Shown piece after piece: positions 36,308 through 44,557 of a stretch of 64,000 nucleotides of DNA. Origin of the DNA: Streptomyces rubellomurinus (GTDB lineage: Bacteria > Actinomycetota > Actinomycetes > Streptomycetales > Streptomycetaceae); contig NZ_JZKH01000042.1 of assembly GCF_000961885.1 (NCBI RefSeq), positions 1 through 64,000 on the forward strand, read 5' to 3'. The notes under the pieces are model-generated. The model worked only from the letters and a program-made list of their open reading frames with translations. It did no database searches and was not told the origin of the DNA. A program made the translations under genes and the position numbers. How positions within the stretch are numbered: the stretch's first letter is position 1; every line of letters starts with the position of its first letter.

Positions 36308-36841
36308 ATGGGAGAACCGAAGGGCGACCGGGACGAGGAGTTCCAGGCGTTCGTCATCGCGGTCTGGCCGCGGCTGCTGCGGACGGCGTACCTGCTGGCC
36401 GGCGAGCAGTACGCGGCGGAGGACCTGGTGCAGTCCGCCGCGGAGCGGGCCTGCGCGTCGTGGTCGAAGGTGCGCCGCGCCGACGACCCGTACGCCTACG
36501 TGCGGCGGATCCTGGTGAACCAGCACGCCCGCCGCACCCGGCGCCGGCCGCCGGAGCTGCTCGTGGAGGCGGTGCCGGACGCGGCCGGCACGGAGGACGG
36601 CTACGCCCGCTCCGACCAGCGCGGGGCGCTGCTGGCCGCGCTGGCCACCCTGCCGCCGCGCCAGCGCCAGGCGGTGGTGCTGCGGCACTGGGAGGACCTG
36701 AGCGACAGCCAGACGGCGACGGCCATGGGCTGCTCGGTCGGCGCCGTGCGCAGTCACGCGGCGAAGGGCATCGCCAAGCTCCGCCAGGTGTCGGCGCTGG
36801 TGGAACTCAAGGACAGGACCCACATCGGAGGTGCGGTATGA
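36308..36841 (+). CDS. SigE-family ECF RNA polymerase sigma factor
   Basis: A 177-residue sigma factor with region 2 (LLRTAYLLAGEQYAAEDLVQ, and YAYVRRILVNQHARRTRRR) and region 4 (LPPRQRQAVVLRHWEDLSDSQTATAMGCSVGAVRSHAAKGIAKL). It belongs to the SigE-type (SigE70-like) group numerous in Streptomyces. ATG at 36308 has GAGGAGG six bases upstream. Its stop overlaps the ATG of the membrane partner (ATGA), the usual sigma/anti-sigma coupling. Confidence 0.93.
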   Translation: MGEPKGDRDEEFQAFVIAVWPRLLRTAYLLAGEQYAAEDLVQSAAERACASWSKVRRADDPYAYVRRILVNQHARRTRRRPPELLVEAVPDAAGTEDGYARSDQRGALLAALATLPPRQRQAVVLRHWEDLSDSQTATAMGCSVGAVRSHAAKGIAKLRQVSALVELKDRTHIGGAV

Positions 36842-37719
36842 GCTCGAACGGTGACCACGACGCGGACGTGTGGATCGGCCTGGGCATGGCCCAGGCGGCG
36901 GCCGGGACGAGGATCGTCCCGGCGCCGCTGGCGGACATCGTGCAGGGCGGCCGCCGGATCCGGCGCCGTCGCCGCACGGTGGTCGGCGCGGTGGCGCTGG
37001 CCTCGGTGGTGGCGCTGGGCGGCGGCGCGCTGGCGCAGCTGCGTCCGGCGCCGACGGGGAGCGGCAGTGCGACGTCGCTGGTGCCGGCGGCGGCGCCGGA
37101 TCCGGCGGCCGCCCTGGCGAAGCGCGATCCGCTCAGGCCGGCCCGGACGCTGCTCGCCGAGGGCACCACCAACGGCCACGCGTGGAAGGTGTGGCGGGCG
37201 ATCTGGCCGCTCGCGCCGAAGGAGCGCGCGTACGAGCAGGCGGTCGCGTTGTGGCAGGAGCGCAGCGCCTACGATCCGCGGCTGACCAGGCCGACCGAGG
37301 AGTTCGTCCGGCAGTACTGGCAGCCCGACTCGGACCTGGTGAACGACTACGTCGAGGTGGACGGCGTCCGGCAGGGCCACGACAGCGGCGGCAGCATCGT
37401 CGCGGACGGGCACATCTCGGAGCAGGCCTCGCGCCAGACCACCTTCGGCGCCGGCATGCTCGGCCACTACGGCAAGGACGAACCGGGCCCGTTCTTCCCG
37501 GCGGAGATCGGGCTGGTCGACCTCGGGCCCCGGGTCGGCAAGGTGTTCGTGACCTGGTCGGACGGCACCAGGACGGAGGTGCCGATCGTCGTCGTGCCCT
37601 TCTCCCCGATCCGGGTGGTCGCGCTGGCGCAGCCGCAGGACAAGCGGTCGACGCTGTGGGAGTTCTTCGACCAGGACGGCCAGAAGATGCCCAACGAGGG
37701 CACTACGCTGTTCCGTTGA
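36838..37719 (+). CDS. Membrane partner of the SigE-type sigma factor (putative anti-sigma protein)
   Basis: A 293-residue protein with a short cytoplasmic N-terminus (DVWIGLGMAQAAAGTRIVP), an Arg-rich stop signal (RRIRRRRR), one transmembrane helix (TVVGAVALASVVALGGGAL, about residues 45-63) and a 230-residue extracellular domain. The topology and the four-base overlap with the sigma gene fit a regulator of that sigma factor. No ZAS/HxxxCxxC motif is present, so the mode of inhibition is not canonical. Confidence 0.75.
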   Translation: MSSNGDHDADVWIGLGMAQAAAGTRIVPAPLADIVQGGRRIRRRRRTVVGAVALASVVALGGGALAQLRPAPTGSGSATSLVPAAAPDPAAALAKRDPLRPARTLLAEGTTNGHAWKVWRAIWPLAPKERAYEQAVALWQERSAYDPRLTRPTEEFVRQYWQPDSDLVNDYVEVDGVRQGHDSGGSIVADGHISEQASRQTTFGAGMLGHYGKDEPGPFFPAEIGLVDLGPRVGKVFVTWSDGTRTEVPIVVVPFSPIRVVALAQPQDKRSTLWEFFDQDGQKMPNEGTTLFR

Positions 37720-37739
37720 CGCCCAGGCCACCGAGCCGA

Positions 37740-37777
37740 CCGGGCGCCGGCGGCCCTCAAGGACCGCCGCCGCCCGG
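37740..37777. terminator. Bidirectional hairpin terminator
   Basis: CCGGGCGCCGGCGG (37740-37753) pairs with CCGCCGCCGCCCGG (37764-37777) with one mismatch and a 10-base loop. It lies between the convergent sigma-partner gene and the leftward hypothetical gene. Confidence 0.75.
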
Positions 37778-37782
37778 CGGTG

Positions 37783-38130
37783 TCACACCGCCTCGGGCTC
37801 CGGCTCGGGAACGTACCGCGCCGCGACGAGGCGGGCGATGACGCGCAGCCGCTCGTAGTAGGCGCGGGCGTCCGGGTCGGTGATCCGCGGGACGACGGTG
37901 TCGAGTTCGGCGCAGCACTGGTGGAGCATGGCGACGCCCTGCCGGTCGAGGCCGCGGTGGTTGACCTCGCTGGTGACCAGGCCGGCCGTGGCGGAGTCGA
38001 GGTACACCAGGTCGATGCCGTCGATCTCGTTGCGCTTGACGCTGTCCGGGAACGGCGCCTCCCCGTGCTGGCGCCAGAGTTCGGCGAGTTCGGCGTCCGC
38101 GGGGGTGGTCGAGGGCAGTGAGGTCTCCAT
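37783..38130 (-). CDS. Hypothetical helical protein
   Basis: A 115-residue acidic protein (METSLPSTTPADAELAELWR start, tail VPEPEPEAV), with a central segment RNEIDGIDLVYLDSATAGLV. No known domain was recognised and no membrane segment is visible. The leader lacks an obvious ribosome site. Codon bias is normal for the genome, supporting expression. Confidence 0.55.
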   Translation of the reverse strand: METSLPSTTPADAELAELWRQHGEAPFPDSVKRNEIDGIDLVYLDSATAGLVTSEVNHRGLDRQGVAMLHQCCAELDTVVPRITDPDARAYYERLRVIARLVAARYVPEPEPEAV

Positions 38131-38220
38131 CCGCCCAGTCTCGCCGCCGGGAGCCTCGGCGCACCAGCACATTTCGCCGGGTCGCCAGGTCGCCGGGCCC
38201 CGGCTTTCCGGCCACCGCCC

Positions 38221-38310
38221 GACTCCCGACTCCCGACTCCCGACTCCCGGCCACCGGCCACCGGCCACCGGCCACCACCCGTCAGGCTTCACCACCCGTC
38301 AGGCTTCACC
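38221..38310. repeat. Three adjacent minisatellites
   Basis: GACTCCC is repeated four times (38221-38248), GGCCACC four times (38249-38276) and ACCCGTCAGGCTTCACC twice (38277-38293, 38294-38310). The repeats are contiguous and nearly exact. They fill the gap between the hypothetical gene's promoter and the end of the leftward glycosyltransferase. Confidence 0.9.
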
Positions 38311-38319
38311 ACCCGCCCG

Positions 38320-39546
38320 TCATCCCTGACCGTCGATCAGCAGCCGGGCCGCGACCGCCGCCCCGTCCGTCCGGATCCGCCCCCGGACGTCGGCCGCCCG
38401 CTCGCGCACGGCGCCGTCGAGGGCCCGGGCGAGCGCGGCCGTGAGGGTGTCGGTGCTCGGCGCCGGCCCGTCGTGGGCGGCGCCGATGCCGAGTTCGGCC
38501 ACCCGCCGCGCCCAGTACGGCTGGTCGGCGATCTGCGGCACCACGACCTGCGGCGCGCCGGCGGCCGCGGCGGCGGTCGTGGTGCCCGCGCCGCCGTGGT
38601 GCACGACGGCGGCGCAACGGGCGAACAGCGCCTGCTGGTTGACCTCCCCGACGACGAGGCAGTCGCCCCGGTCGTCGACGCGGTCCAGCCCGGCCCAGCC
38701 CCGCGCGAGGACGACCCGGCGCCCGTGCGCGCGGGCGGCCGCGACGCCGGCCCGGGCGCAGGCCTCGGCGGCGTCGGGCGCGCCGCGCAGCGGCATGCTG
38801 CCGAAGCCGACGTACACCGGCGCCTGCCCGGCGTCCAGGAACGCCGACAGCTCGGCGGGCAGCGGGCGTTCGTCCGCGAGCAGCCAGGCGCCGGTCTGGA
38901 CGACGGCGAGTTCGGCGGGCTGCACCCAGGGGCCGAGGACGGCGTCGGTGGCGAGCCACGGCCGCTCGGTGAACACGTGGTCGCGGACGTTGTCCACCGC
39001 CGCCAGGCCGACCGAGGTCCGGAAGCCGTTGACGGGCTCGGCGAACAGCGCGTTCATCACGCCGACGTTCAGCTCCCACAGCTCCCGGGGGTCGGTCACG
39101 CCCGGCGGGAAGGGGTGCATCGGGTACTCCAGCGGCGGGTGGTGCGGCGAGGGCAGCGCGTTGGGCTGCAGCGCGGCGTAGACGAAGCGCGCGCCGACCC
39201 GCTCGGCCGCCGCCTGTGCGCCGGCGATGGCCGGGAACAGCCCGGTGCCCACCACCGTGTCGCCCGGCCCCGCCAGCGCGCCGACCGCCGCGTGGAACTG
39301 CTCCACCAGCGCGGCCACCCGCTTGGGGAAGTCGCCGGGCTGCGGCGGCGGCCCGGTCACCAGCGAGCGCACCGACTCCCCCACCGGCACCATCTCCACC
39401 CCAGCGGCCGCCAGCCGCCGCGCGAACTCCTCGTCGGGCGGCGCGCACACCGTCGCCCGCACCCCGGCCTCCCGCAGCCGCACCGCCAGTGCGGCCAACG
39501 GCTGCACGTCCCCGCGCGACCCGTACGTGGACAGCACCACTCGCAT
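38320..39546 (-). CDS. Glycosyltransferase, GT-B MGT/UGT-like (family 1 type)
   Basis: A 408-residue GT-B glycosyltransferase of the UDP-glucose/sterol or macrolide type. It starts MRVVLSTYGSRGDVQPLAAL, the typical N-terminal acceptor-side beta-alpha unit. The C-terminal nucleotide-sugar half has APVYVGFGSMP, VVHHGGAGTTTAAAAAG and PQIADQPYWARRVAELGIG, with the conserved His-x7-Glu/Asp-like region. It would glycosylate a small lipophilic acceptor. GGGAG precedes the ATG at 39546. No biosynthetic neighbours identify the acceptor. Confidence 0.9.
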   Translation of the reverse strand: MRVVLSTYGSRGDVQPLAALAVRLREAGVRATVCAPPDEEFARRLAAAGVEMVPVGESVRSLVTGPPPQPGDFPKRVAALVEQFHAAVGALAGPGDTVVGTGLFPAIAGAQAAAERVGARFVYAALQPNALPSPHHPPLEYPMHPFPPGVTDPRELWELNVGVMNALFAEPVNGFRTSVGLAAVDNVRDHVFTERPWLATDAVLGPWVQPAELAVVQTGAWLLADERPLPAELSAFLDAGQAPVYVGFGSMPLRGAPDAAEACARAGVAAARAHGRRVVLARGWAGLDRVDDRGDCLVVGEVNQQALFARCAAVVHHGGAGTTTAAAAAGAPQVVVPQIADQPYWARRVAELGIGAAHDGPAPSTDTLTAALARALDGAVRERAADVRGRIRTDGAAVAARLLIDGQG

Positions 39547-39693
39547 CTCGTGAATCTCCCAACTCGCCCTGCTCCGGCCTTGAGTGGGACATTCTGGGAC
39601 GCACCGGGGGTCTTGCGGCAAGGCCCCGGGTGCGCTATACGTTGAGAGTGGCGGGGAGTGGGTTTGCCTCCTGTGCCGTACCGCCCGGCTCCG

Positions 39694-42600
39694 TCAACTC
39701 CGCGCGCAGGTGTCCTGGTAGGGCAGGCCGGCGGCGTAGCCGCCCTCCCAGTCCTTCCTGGACAGTCCGCCCGCGGCGATCCGGCAGGCCAGGCCGACCG
39801 GGTCGGCGGCGATGGCGGGCAGCGCGCCTAGGTCCCAGATCTGGGCTGTGCCGTCGGTGCGGAGCACGAGCAGCGTCTTCTTGTCGGGGCTGAAGCGGAC
39901 GGCCTGCACGTCGGCGGCGGAGTCGGGCAGGTCGACGGCCAGGCCCGGCAGGGCCGGGTCGGCGACCTCGTAGAGGCGGACGAGGCCGTTGTCCTGGCCG
40001 ACCGCGACCAGGTTTCCGCCGGGGTGGTAGTCGATGTGGGCCTCGTGGGTGCTCGGGGTGACGGGCAGCAGGCCCGTCGCGGACGGCCCGATGCCCGCTC
40101 CCAGCGGCCAGAGCTTGACGCCGTCTCCGGAGCCTTCGGCCAGGAGCCGTCCGTCCGGGCTGAACGCGGCCCCGCCCGGTCCGCTGAACGGGCGGGCTGC
40201 GGCAGGCGCCGGGCCGGCCGGTTGGACCACGGGCACCAGGACCGGTGCGGCCGGGTCCGAGACGTCCCACAGCGAGGACGGGAGGACCAGCCGCCGCCCG
40301 TCCGGGCCGAACACGGTCGGCTCGTGGACCATCAGCAGCTGGGGATCGAAGTCGAACGCGGGTGGCGTGCGGTCGGGGTGCGCCTTCTTCGTGGCGTCGG
40401 ACACCGCCACGCCGAGTCGGTCGATCAGCTTGAGCTGACGGGGCGGGTCGGGGGCGCGAGTGTTCCAGAAGCCCACCCAGGTGTCCTCGAAGAACCTGCC
40501 GCCGGTGACGACGAGGAGGTCGGAGGTGGGGCTGAAGGCCATCGACCCGACGCCGGACGGCAGTTGCAGGGTGGCCGTCCGCCTGGGGGCGGCCGGCGTG
40601 GAGACGTCCCAGAGCACGACCTCGCCCTGCCTGGCGGACTCACCGTACCGGGTGCCCACCGCCACGACGGTGGCATCCCGGTTGAAGGCCACCGCCACGG
40701 CGGGCCAGTCGGCCTTGCCCGGCAGCACCGTCGACTCCCTGGGCCGGGCCGGGTCGGAGGTGTCCCAGATCCGGGCGTCGCCGGACCACTCCCCGGTCAG
40801 CAGCCGGTTGCCGTCCACGCTGTACGCGGCAGCGGCCAGGTTCGTGCGTGGCAGCGTCGCGGTCCTCGCCGGTAGCGGGCGGCCGTCGATCGACCACTGG
40901 GAGAGCGTCCCGTCCGCGGCCGCGAGGACGATCCGGCCGCCGGTCCCGTTGTACGCGACGGACTGGATCCGGTCGAACGATCTGGCGTACGTCGTCCCGA
41001 GGTCCTTGCCGCCGGAGCCGGGCGCGGCACCGTGCGAGCCGACCAGTTCGGCCCGGGAGCGCGGGTTCGCCGGGTCCGTGATGTCCCAGAGGACGGAGCC
41101 TCCGTTCGAGGTGGAGGTGACGAGGGACCGGCCGTCCGGGCCGAACGCGAACGCCGAAACGTCGGCGGCGGTGGTCAGAGTGGATCGCTTGCTGGGGGTG
41201 CGCGGGTCGGCGAGGTCCCAGAGGGTGACCGTCCGGTCCCGGTTCTCGGCCAGCAGCGGTGCGGTCGGGCTGAGCGCGAACTGCCCGCTCCACGGCCCGT
41301 GGGCCGCCGTCGCCTTCGGCGCGGCCGGATCCGCGACGTCCCAGACCTGCCAGCCCGTGCCGCGGACGATCGACGACGAGGTGAGCGCGTCGCCCTGGTA
41401 CTCGATCGACCCGGCGCCGGTGATCAGGAGGCGGCCGTCCGAGCTGAAGATCACGTGCTCCGCCTGCACCGCCGGCACCGGGCTTCCCAGCCGCCGGGGA
41501 GTGTCACCGTTCGCGATGTCCCACAGGGCCAGCGTGGTCGTCGGTTCGTCCGCCACGAGGGCCAGGGTCCGGCCGTCCGGGCTGATGGCCGCGCCTCGCA
41601 CCCGCACGCCCGGGTCGGCGTGGAAGGGCAGGCGGCGCGGACGGTGGCGATCCGTCAGGTCCCAGAGGGCGACGTCGACATCGGAGGGCGACCGCTTCTC
41701 GACCTGTCGGCCGACGGTGACCAGGCGGCGCTGGTCGGAGCTGAAGGCCACCGCCTCGATCGAGGTGGACTCGCTTCTCAAGGAGGCGAGTTGGAGTGGC
41801 TGCCCGAGTTCGGCGGTGTCCCAGAGGTTGACCGTACCGCGCTCGTGGTCCGGGACGACGGCCAGCATGCCGCCGTCCCCGGTGAACGCGGCCAGGTTCA
41901 CGCCCGACCCGACCGCGCCCCGGGCCGAACTGCCCTCCAGGTGGGTCTCCTCCAGGGTCCTGAGCATCCCCGACCGGGCCTCCGGGGTCGGGTGCAGGCG
42001 CAGCGCGGCCAGGCTGAGCCGCAGGGAGAGCTGGGGGTCGGACTCGCGCAGCGTGTCGGCCTTGGCCTGGATCAGCCGTTCCGTGGCGAGGTCCGCCTGT
42101 TCGACGGCCACCCGGCGCTGCTGGTCCGCCCGGTCCTTCTGGTCGCCGGCCAGCTTCGCGGACGCCAGGGCGATCACCGCGAGCACCACCAGCAGCGCGA
42201 CGGCGCCTCGGCGGAGCGCGGCAGTGCGTCGCTTCAGCCGGATCGCGGCGTCCAGGAAGGCCGCGACGGTGGAGCCGGGGTCGCCCCCGGTCCGGTCGGT
42301 CGCGTCGCGGGCGGCTTGCAGCCGGTTGCCCCGGTACAGCAGCGAGCGGTCGTGGCGCTTGTCCTCCCACTCGGCGGCCGCGTCCTTGAGCTGCTGGCGG
42401 ACGAGGTGGTCGGTGCGGTCCGTCTCCAGCCAGCCACGGAGACGGGGCCAGGCCTTCAGCAGGGCCTCGTGGGTGATCTGGACGGTGGTGCGGTTGCGGG
42501 TGAGCAGTCGGCCCTCGGTGAAGGCGGCCAGCACGGCCTCGGCCACGTCCGGCGCGACGCCTTCGGTGGCCCGGTCGGCGGGCAGGGCCCGGCGGGTGTC

Positions 42601-43782
42601 CTCCGCGTCCTCGTTGATCCGGACGAGGTTGCGGAGGATCGTTTCGGCGGCGCGGCGCCCTTCCTCGTCGAGCCCCCGGTAGACGTCCTCGGCGGTGGCC
42701 TCGATGGCGCCGTGGATCCCGCCGGAGGCCCGGTAGCCGGCGAGGGTGAGGGTCGTGCCGCTGCGGGCCCGCCAGGTGGCGCGCAGGGCGTGGGCGAGCA
42801 GGGGGAGGCGTCCGGCGTCGTACCCGCGCCAGGGCCGGGTGGGCTCGGCGTCGTCCGCCTCCTCTTCCTCCTCCGGCTGATCGGCGGCGAGTGCGTCGAC
42901 GCCGAGGTCGCGCAGCAGGACGTCGACGAGCCGGGGCTCGACGGTCAGTCCCACGCTCGCGGCGGGGGCGGTGACGGCCTCCGCGAGCTCGGTGTCCGAC
43001 ATGGGGCCGACGAAGACCTGGCGGCGTTCCAGCGCGGCCTGCAGGGCGGGGTGTTCGGCGAAGCGGCCGTAGAAGTCGGCGCGCACGCCGTACACGACCA
43101 GGGCGGGCGCGCCGGCGCCGTTCGCCAATTGCGTGAGCGCGTCGACGAAGCGGTCCCGTTCCGCCGTCGCCTCCACCTGGGTGAACAGTTCCTCGGCCTG
43201 GTCGACGACGAGCACCAGCCGGTCGGCGCCGTACCGGTCGAGCGCGGCCCGCAGGCGCGCGGCGAGGGCGGGCGGGTCGTCCGCCAACTCGGCTTCGACA
43301 GCGGCGGGTTCGCTGTCGGTGAGAGCAGCGAGGTGTCCGGCGAGGGCGGCCACCGGGTGCTCGCCGGGGGTGAACAGCAGGCAGGGCCAGCGCCGCGAGC
43401 CGGGGAGGGCGCCGGCACCCAGGGCGGGGACGAGGCCGGCGCGCAGCAGCGAGGACTTGCCGGAGCCGGAGGCGCCGACCACCCCCACCGCGCCGCCGCC
43501 GCGCAGGCACTCGTCGAGGCGGCTGGTCAGCTTGGCGAGGACGGCCTCGCGGCCGAAGAACCACTTCGCCTGGGCGGCCTCGAAGGCCGCCATGCCGGGG
43601 TACGGGCAGTCGTCGCCGCCCTCCTCGGCGGGCTCGATGCGGCGCAGGCCGTCGCCGCCGTAGTGGACGTGCACGACGCCCGTGGCGATGAACTGGTCGC
43701 GGCCGGCCATGTAGACGGTGGCGTCGCCCGAGGCGTAGGCCTCCTGGCGGAGCCCGTCCGGGCCGGGCTCCGGCAGGCTCAC
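39694..43782 (-). CDS. NLR-like STAND ATPase with transmembrane helix and WD40 C-terminus
   Basis: A 1362-residue protein. Residues 22-41 hold a short motif TVYMAGRDQFIATGVVHVHY. A novel-STAND P-loop domain follows: CPYPGMAAFEAAQAKWFFGR, Walker A GASGSGKSS (103-111) and Walker B LVLVVDQAEE (189-198). A helical winged region includes VQITHEALLKAWPRLRGWLE (about 434-453). One transmembrane helix lies at about 525-542. About 700 residues of WD40-like repeats complete the protein (FSPDGR/LWDxxDP units), probably the ligand-sensing beta-propellers. GTG at 43782 overlaps the stop of the small upstream gene (GTGA). The architecture matches nSTAND1-WD40 proteins involved in regulated cell death or phage defence. 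Confidence 0.88.
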   Translation of the reverse strand: MSLPEPGPDGLRQEAYASGDATVYMAGRDQFIATGVVHVHYGGDGLRRIEPAEEGGDDCPYPGMAAFEAAQAKWFFGREAVLAKLTSRLDECLRGGGAVGVVGASGSGKSSLLRAGLVPALGAGALPGSRRWPCLLFTPGEHPVAALAGHLAALTDSEPAAVEAELADDPPALAARLRAALDRYGADRLVLVVDQAEELFTQVEATAERDRFVDALTQLANGAGAPALVVYGVRADFYGRFAEHPALQAALERRQVFVGPMSDTELAEAVTAPAASVGLTVEPRLVDVLLRDLGVDALAADQPEEEEEADDAEPTRPWRGYDAGRLPLLAHALRATWRARSGTTLTLAGYRASGGIHGAIEATAEDVYRGLDEEGRRAAETILRNLVRINEDAEDTRRALPADRATEGVAPDVAEAVLAAFTEGRLLTRNRTTVQITHEALLKAWPRLRGWLETDRTDHLVRQQLKDAAAEWEDKRHDRSLLYRGNRLQAARDATDRTGGDPGSTVAAFLDAAIRLKRRTAALRRGAVALLVVLAVIALASAKLAGDQKDRADQQRRVAVEQADLATERLIQAKADTLRESDPQLSLRLSLAALRLHPTPEARSGMLRTLEETHLEGSSARGAVGSGVNLAAFTGDGGMLAVVPDHERGTVNLWDTAELGQPLQLASLRSESTSIEAVAFSSDQRRLVTVGRQVEKRSPSDVDVALWDLTDRHRPRRLPFHADPGVRVRGAAISPDGRTLALVADEPTTTLALWDIANGDTPRRLGSPVPAVQAEHVIFSSDGRLLITGAGSIEYQGDALTSSSIVRGTGWQVWDVADPAAPKATAAHGPWSGQFALSPTAPLLAENRDRTVTLWDLADPRTPSKRSTLTTAADVSAFAFGPDGRSLVTSTSNGGSVLWDITDPANPRSRAELVGSHGAAPGSGGKDLGTTYARSFDRIQSVAYNGTGGRIVLAAADGTLSQWSIDGRPLPARTATLPRTNLAAAAYSVDGNRLLTGEWSGDARIWDTSDPARPRESTVLPGKADWPAVAVAFNRDATVVAVGTRYGESARQGEVVLWDVSTPAAPRRTATLQLPSGVGSMAFSPTSDLLVVTGGRFFEDTWVGFWNTRAPDPPRQLKLIDRLGVAVSDATKKAHPDRTPPAFDFDPQLLMVHEPTVFGPDGRRLVLPSSLWDVSDPAAPVLVPVVQPAGPAPAAARPFSGPGGAAFSPDGRLLAEGSGDGVKLWPLGAGIGPSATGLLPVTPSTHEAHIDYHPGGNLVAVGQDNGLVRLYEVADPALPGLAVDLPDSAADVQAVRFSPDKKTLLVLRTDGTAQIWDLGALPAIAADPVGLACRIAAGGLSRKDWEGGYAAGLPYQDTCARS

Positions 43783-44231
43783 TGGCCGTGGATGTGCAGG
43801 TCGTTCCCGGCCATGTAGACCTTGGCCCGGTCGGCGGCCGTGGCCCGCATCGTCACCCGGTTCCCGCCGGGTGCGGCGCCGGCCCCGGACTCGCCGTCGC
43901 GGCCTTCGAGTTCGGCCAGGACGCGGCGCAGCTCGACCGCGAGCGCGGGGTCGGCGCGGAGCAGGTCGCGCAGGCGGGTGCGCCACTCGACGGTCAGCTC
44001 CTGCCCGACCCGGCCGTCGCCGGCCTCCCCGGCCGCCCCTGCGGCCAGCAACTCCTCGCGCGCCTCGACCAGTTGTGCCTCGACGACCTCGGCCTCCTCG
44101 GGCCGCTCGGGGTGGCGCCGACGCCAGAGCGCCACGACGGCCTGCCGGGCCTGGTCCCAGCCGTCCGCGGCCAGCCGGCCGACGAGGGCGGTCGCGGCCG
44201 ATGAGGCCAGTGCCGCCAGTTCCGGATCCAT
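43779..44231 (-). CDS. Putative effector partner of the STAND protein (Bell-like helical domain plus amyloid-like motif)
   Basis: A 150-residue protein. Residues 1-110 are predicted all-helical: an amphipathic, Ala/Leu-rich N-terminus (MDPELAALASSAATALVGRL) and Arg/Glu-rich helices through LRRVLAELEG. This resembles the Bell (HeLo-like, membrane-acting) domains of bacterial NLR effectors. A Gly/Ser linker leads to the last 14 residues KVYMAGNDLHIHGQ. That VYMAG-D core recurs near the N-terminus of the adjacent STAND protein. Matching terminal motifs in an effector/NLR gene pair are the hallmark of amyloid-signalling modules. ATG at 44231 has GGGAG upstream. The Bell assignment is an inference. 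Confidence 0.6.
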   Translation of the reverse strand: MDPELAALASSAATALVGRLAADGWDQARQAVVALWRRRHPERPEEAEVVEAQLVEAREELLAAGAAGEAGDGRVGQELTVEWRTRLRDLLRADPALAVELRRVLAELEGRDGESGAGAAPGGNRVTMRATAADRAKVYMAGNDLHIHGQ

Positions 44232-44557
44232 GTCGGGCTCCCTGCGCGTGCGGTGGGGCGGTGGGTGGACGTGCGGTCGGCGACATTCTCGGACGTGGTC
44301 GGCGCCGCTGACAACCTGCCTGGCCAGGGGCCGGTGCCGGGACCGGATGGGGCTGCAGGAGAAGGAATTGCCGAACAACGCACGGGATTTCGCGCAATTG
44401 TCCGACGAACCATCAGAAGTTCACTCGTTGGAGTGACGCGTGCATGATGCACGGAATGGCCTGGGTAGGTCGGGTCCGGACGGCCGGGGCCCCGGTTCGG
44501 CCGTCCTCCCCCGCCACATCGCTGCGGGGACCTACCCACCCTTGAAAGGGACTTGCC
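44232..44557. other. Divergent regulatory region, 326 bp, with palindromes
   Basis: No gene. It is the promoter region of the leftward STAND/effector operon and the rightward hydrolase. TCACTCGTTGGAGTGA (44421-44436) is an inverted repeat with 6-bp arms, and CGTGCATGATGCACG (44439-44453) is a perfect 7-bp-arm palindrome three bases away. Both lie about 105-140 bp before the hydrolase and are good operator candidates. The AT-rich patch 44370-44420 is the likely promoter area. Confidence 0.55.

Noticed and set aside
39694..44397. Extending the STAND gene to a 1567-codon frame
   Set aside because: The upstream part overlaps the small effector gene in another frame and is Arg/Gly-rich noise. The GTG at 43782 has a four-base overlap with the effector stop.
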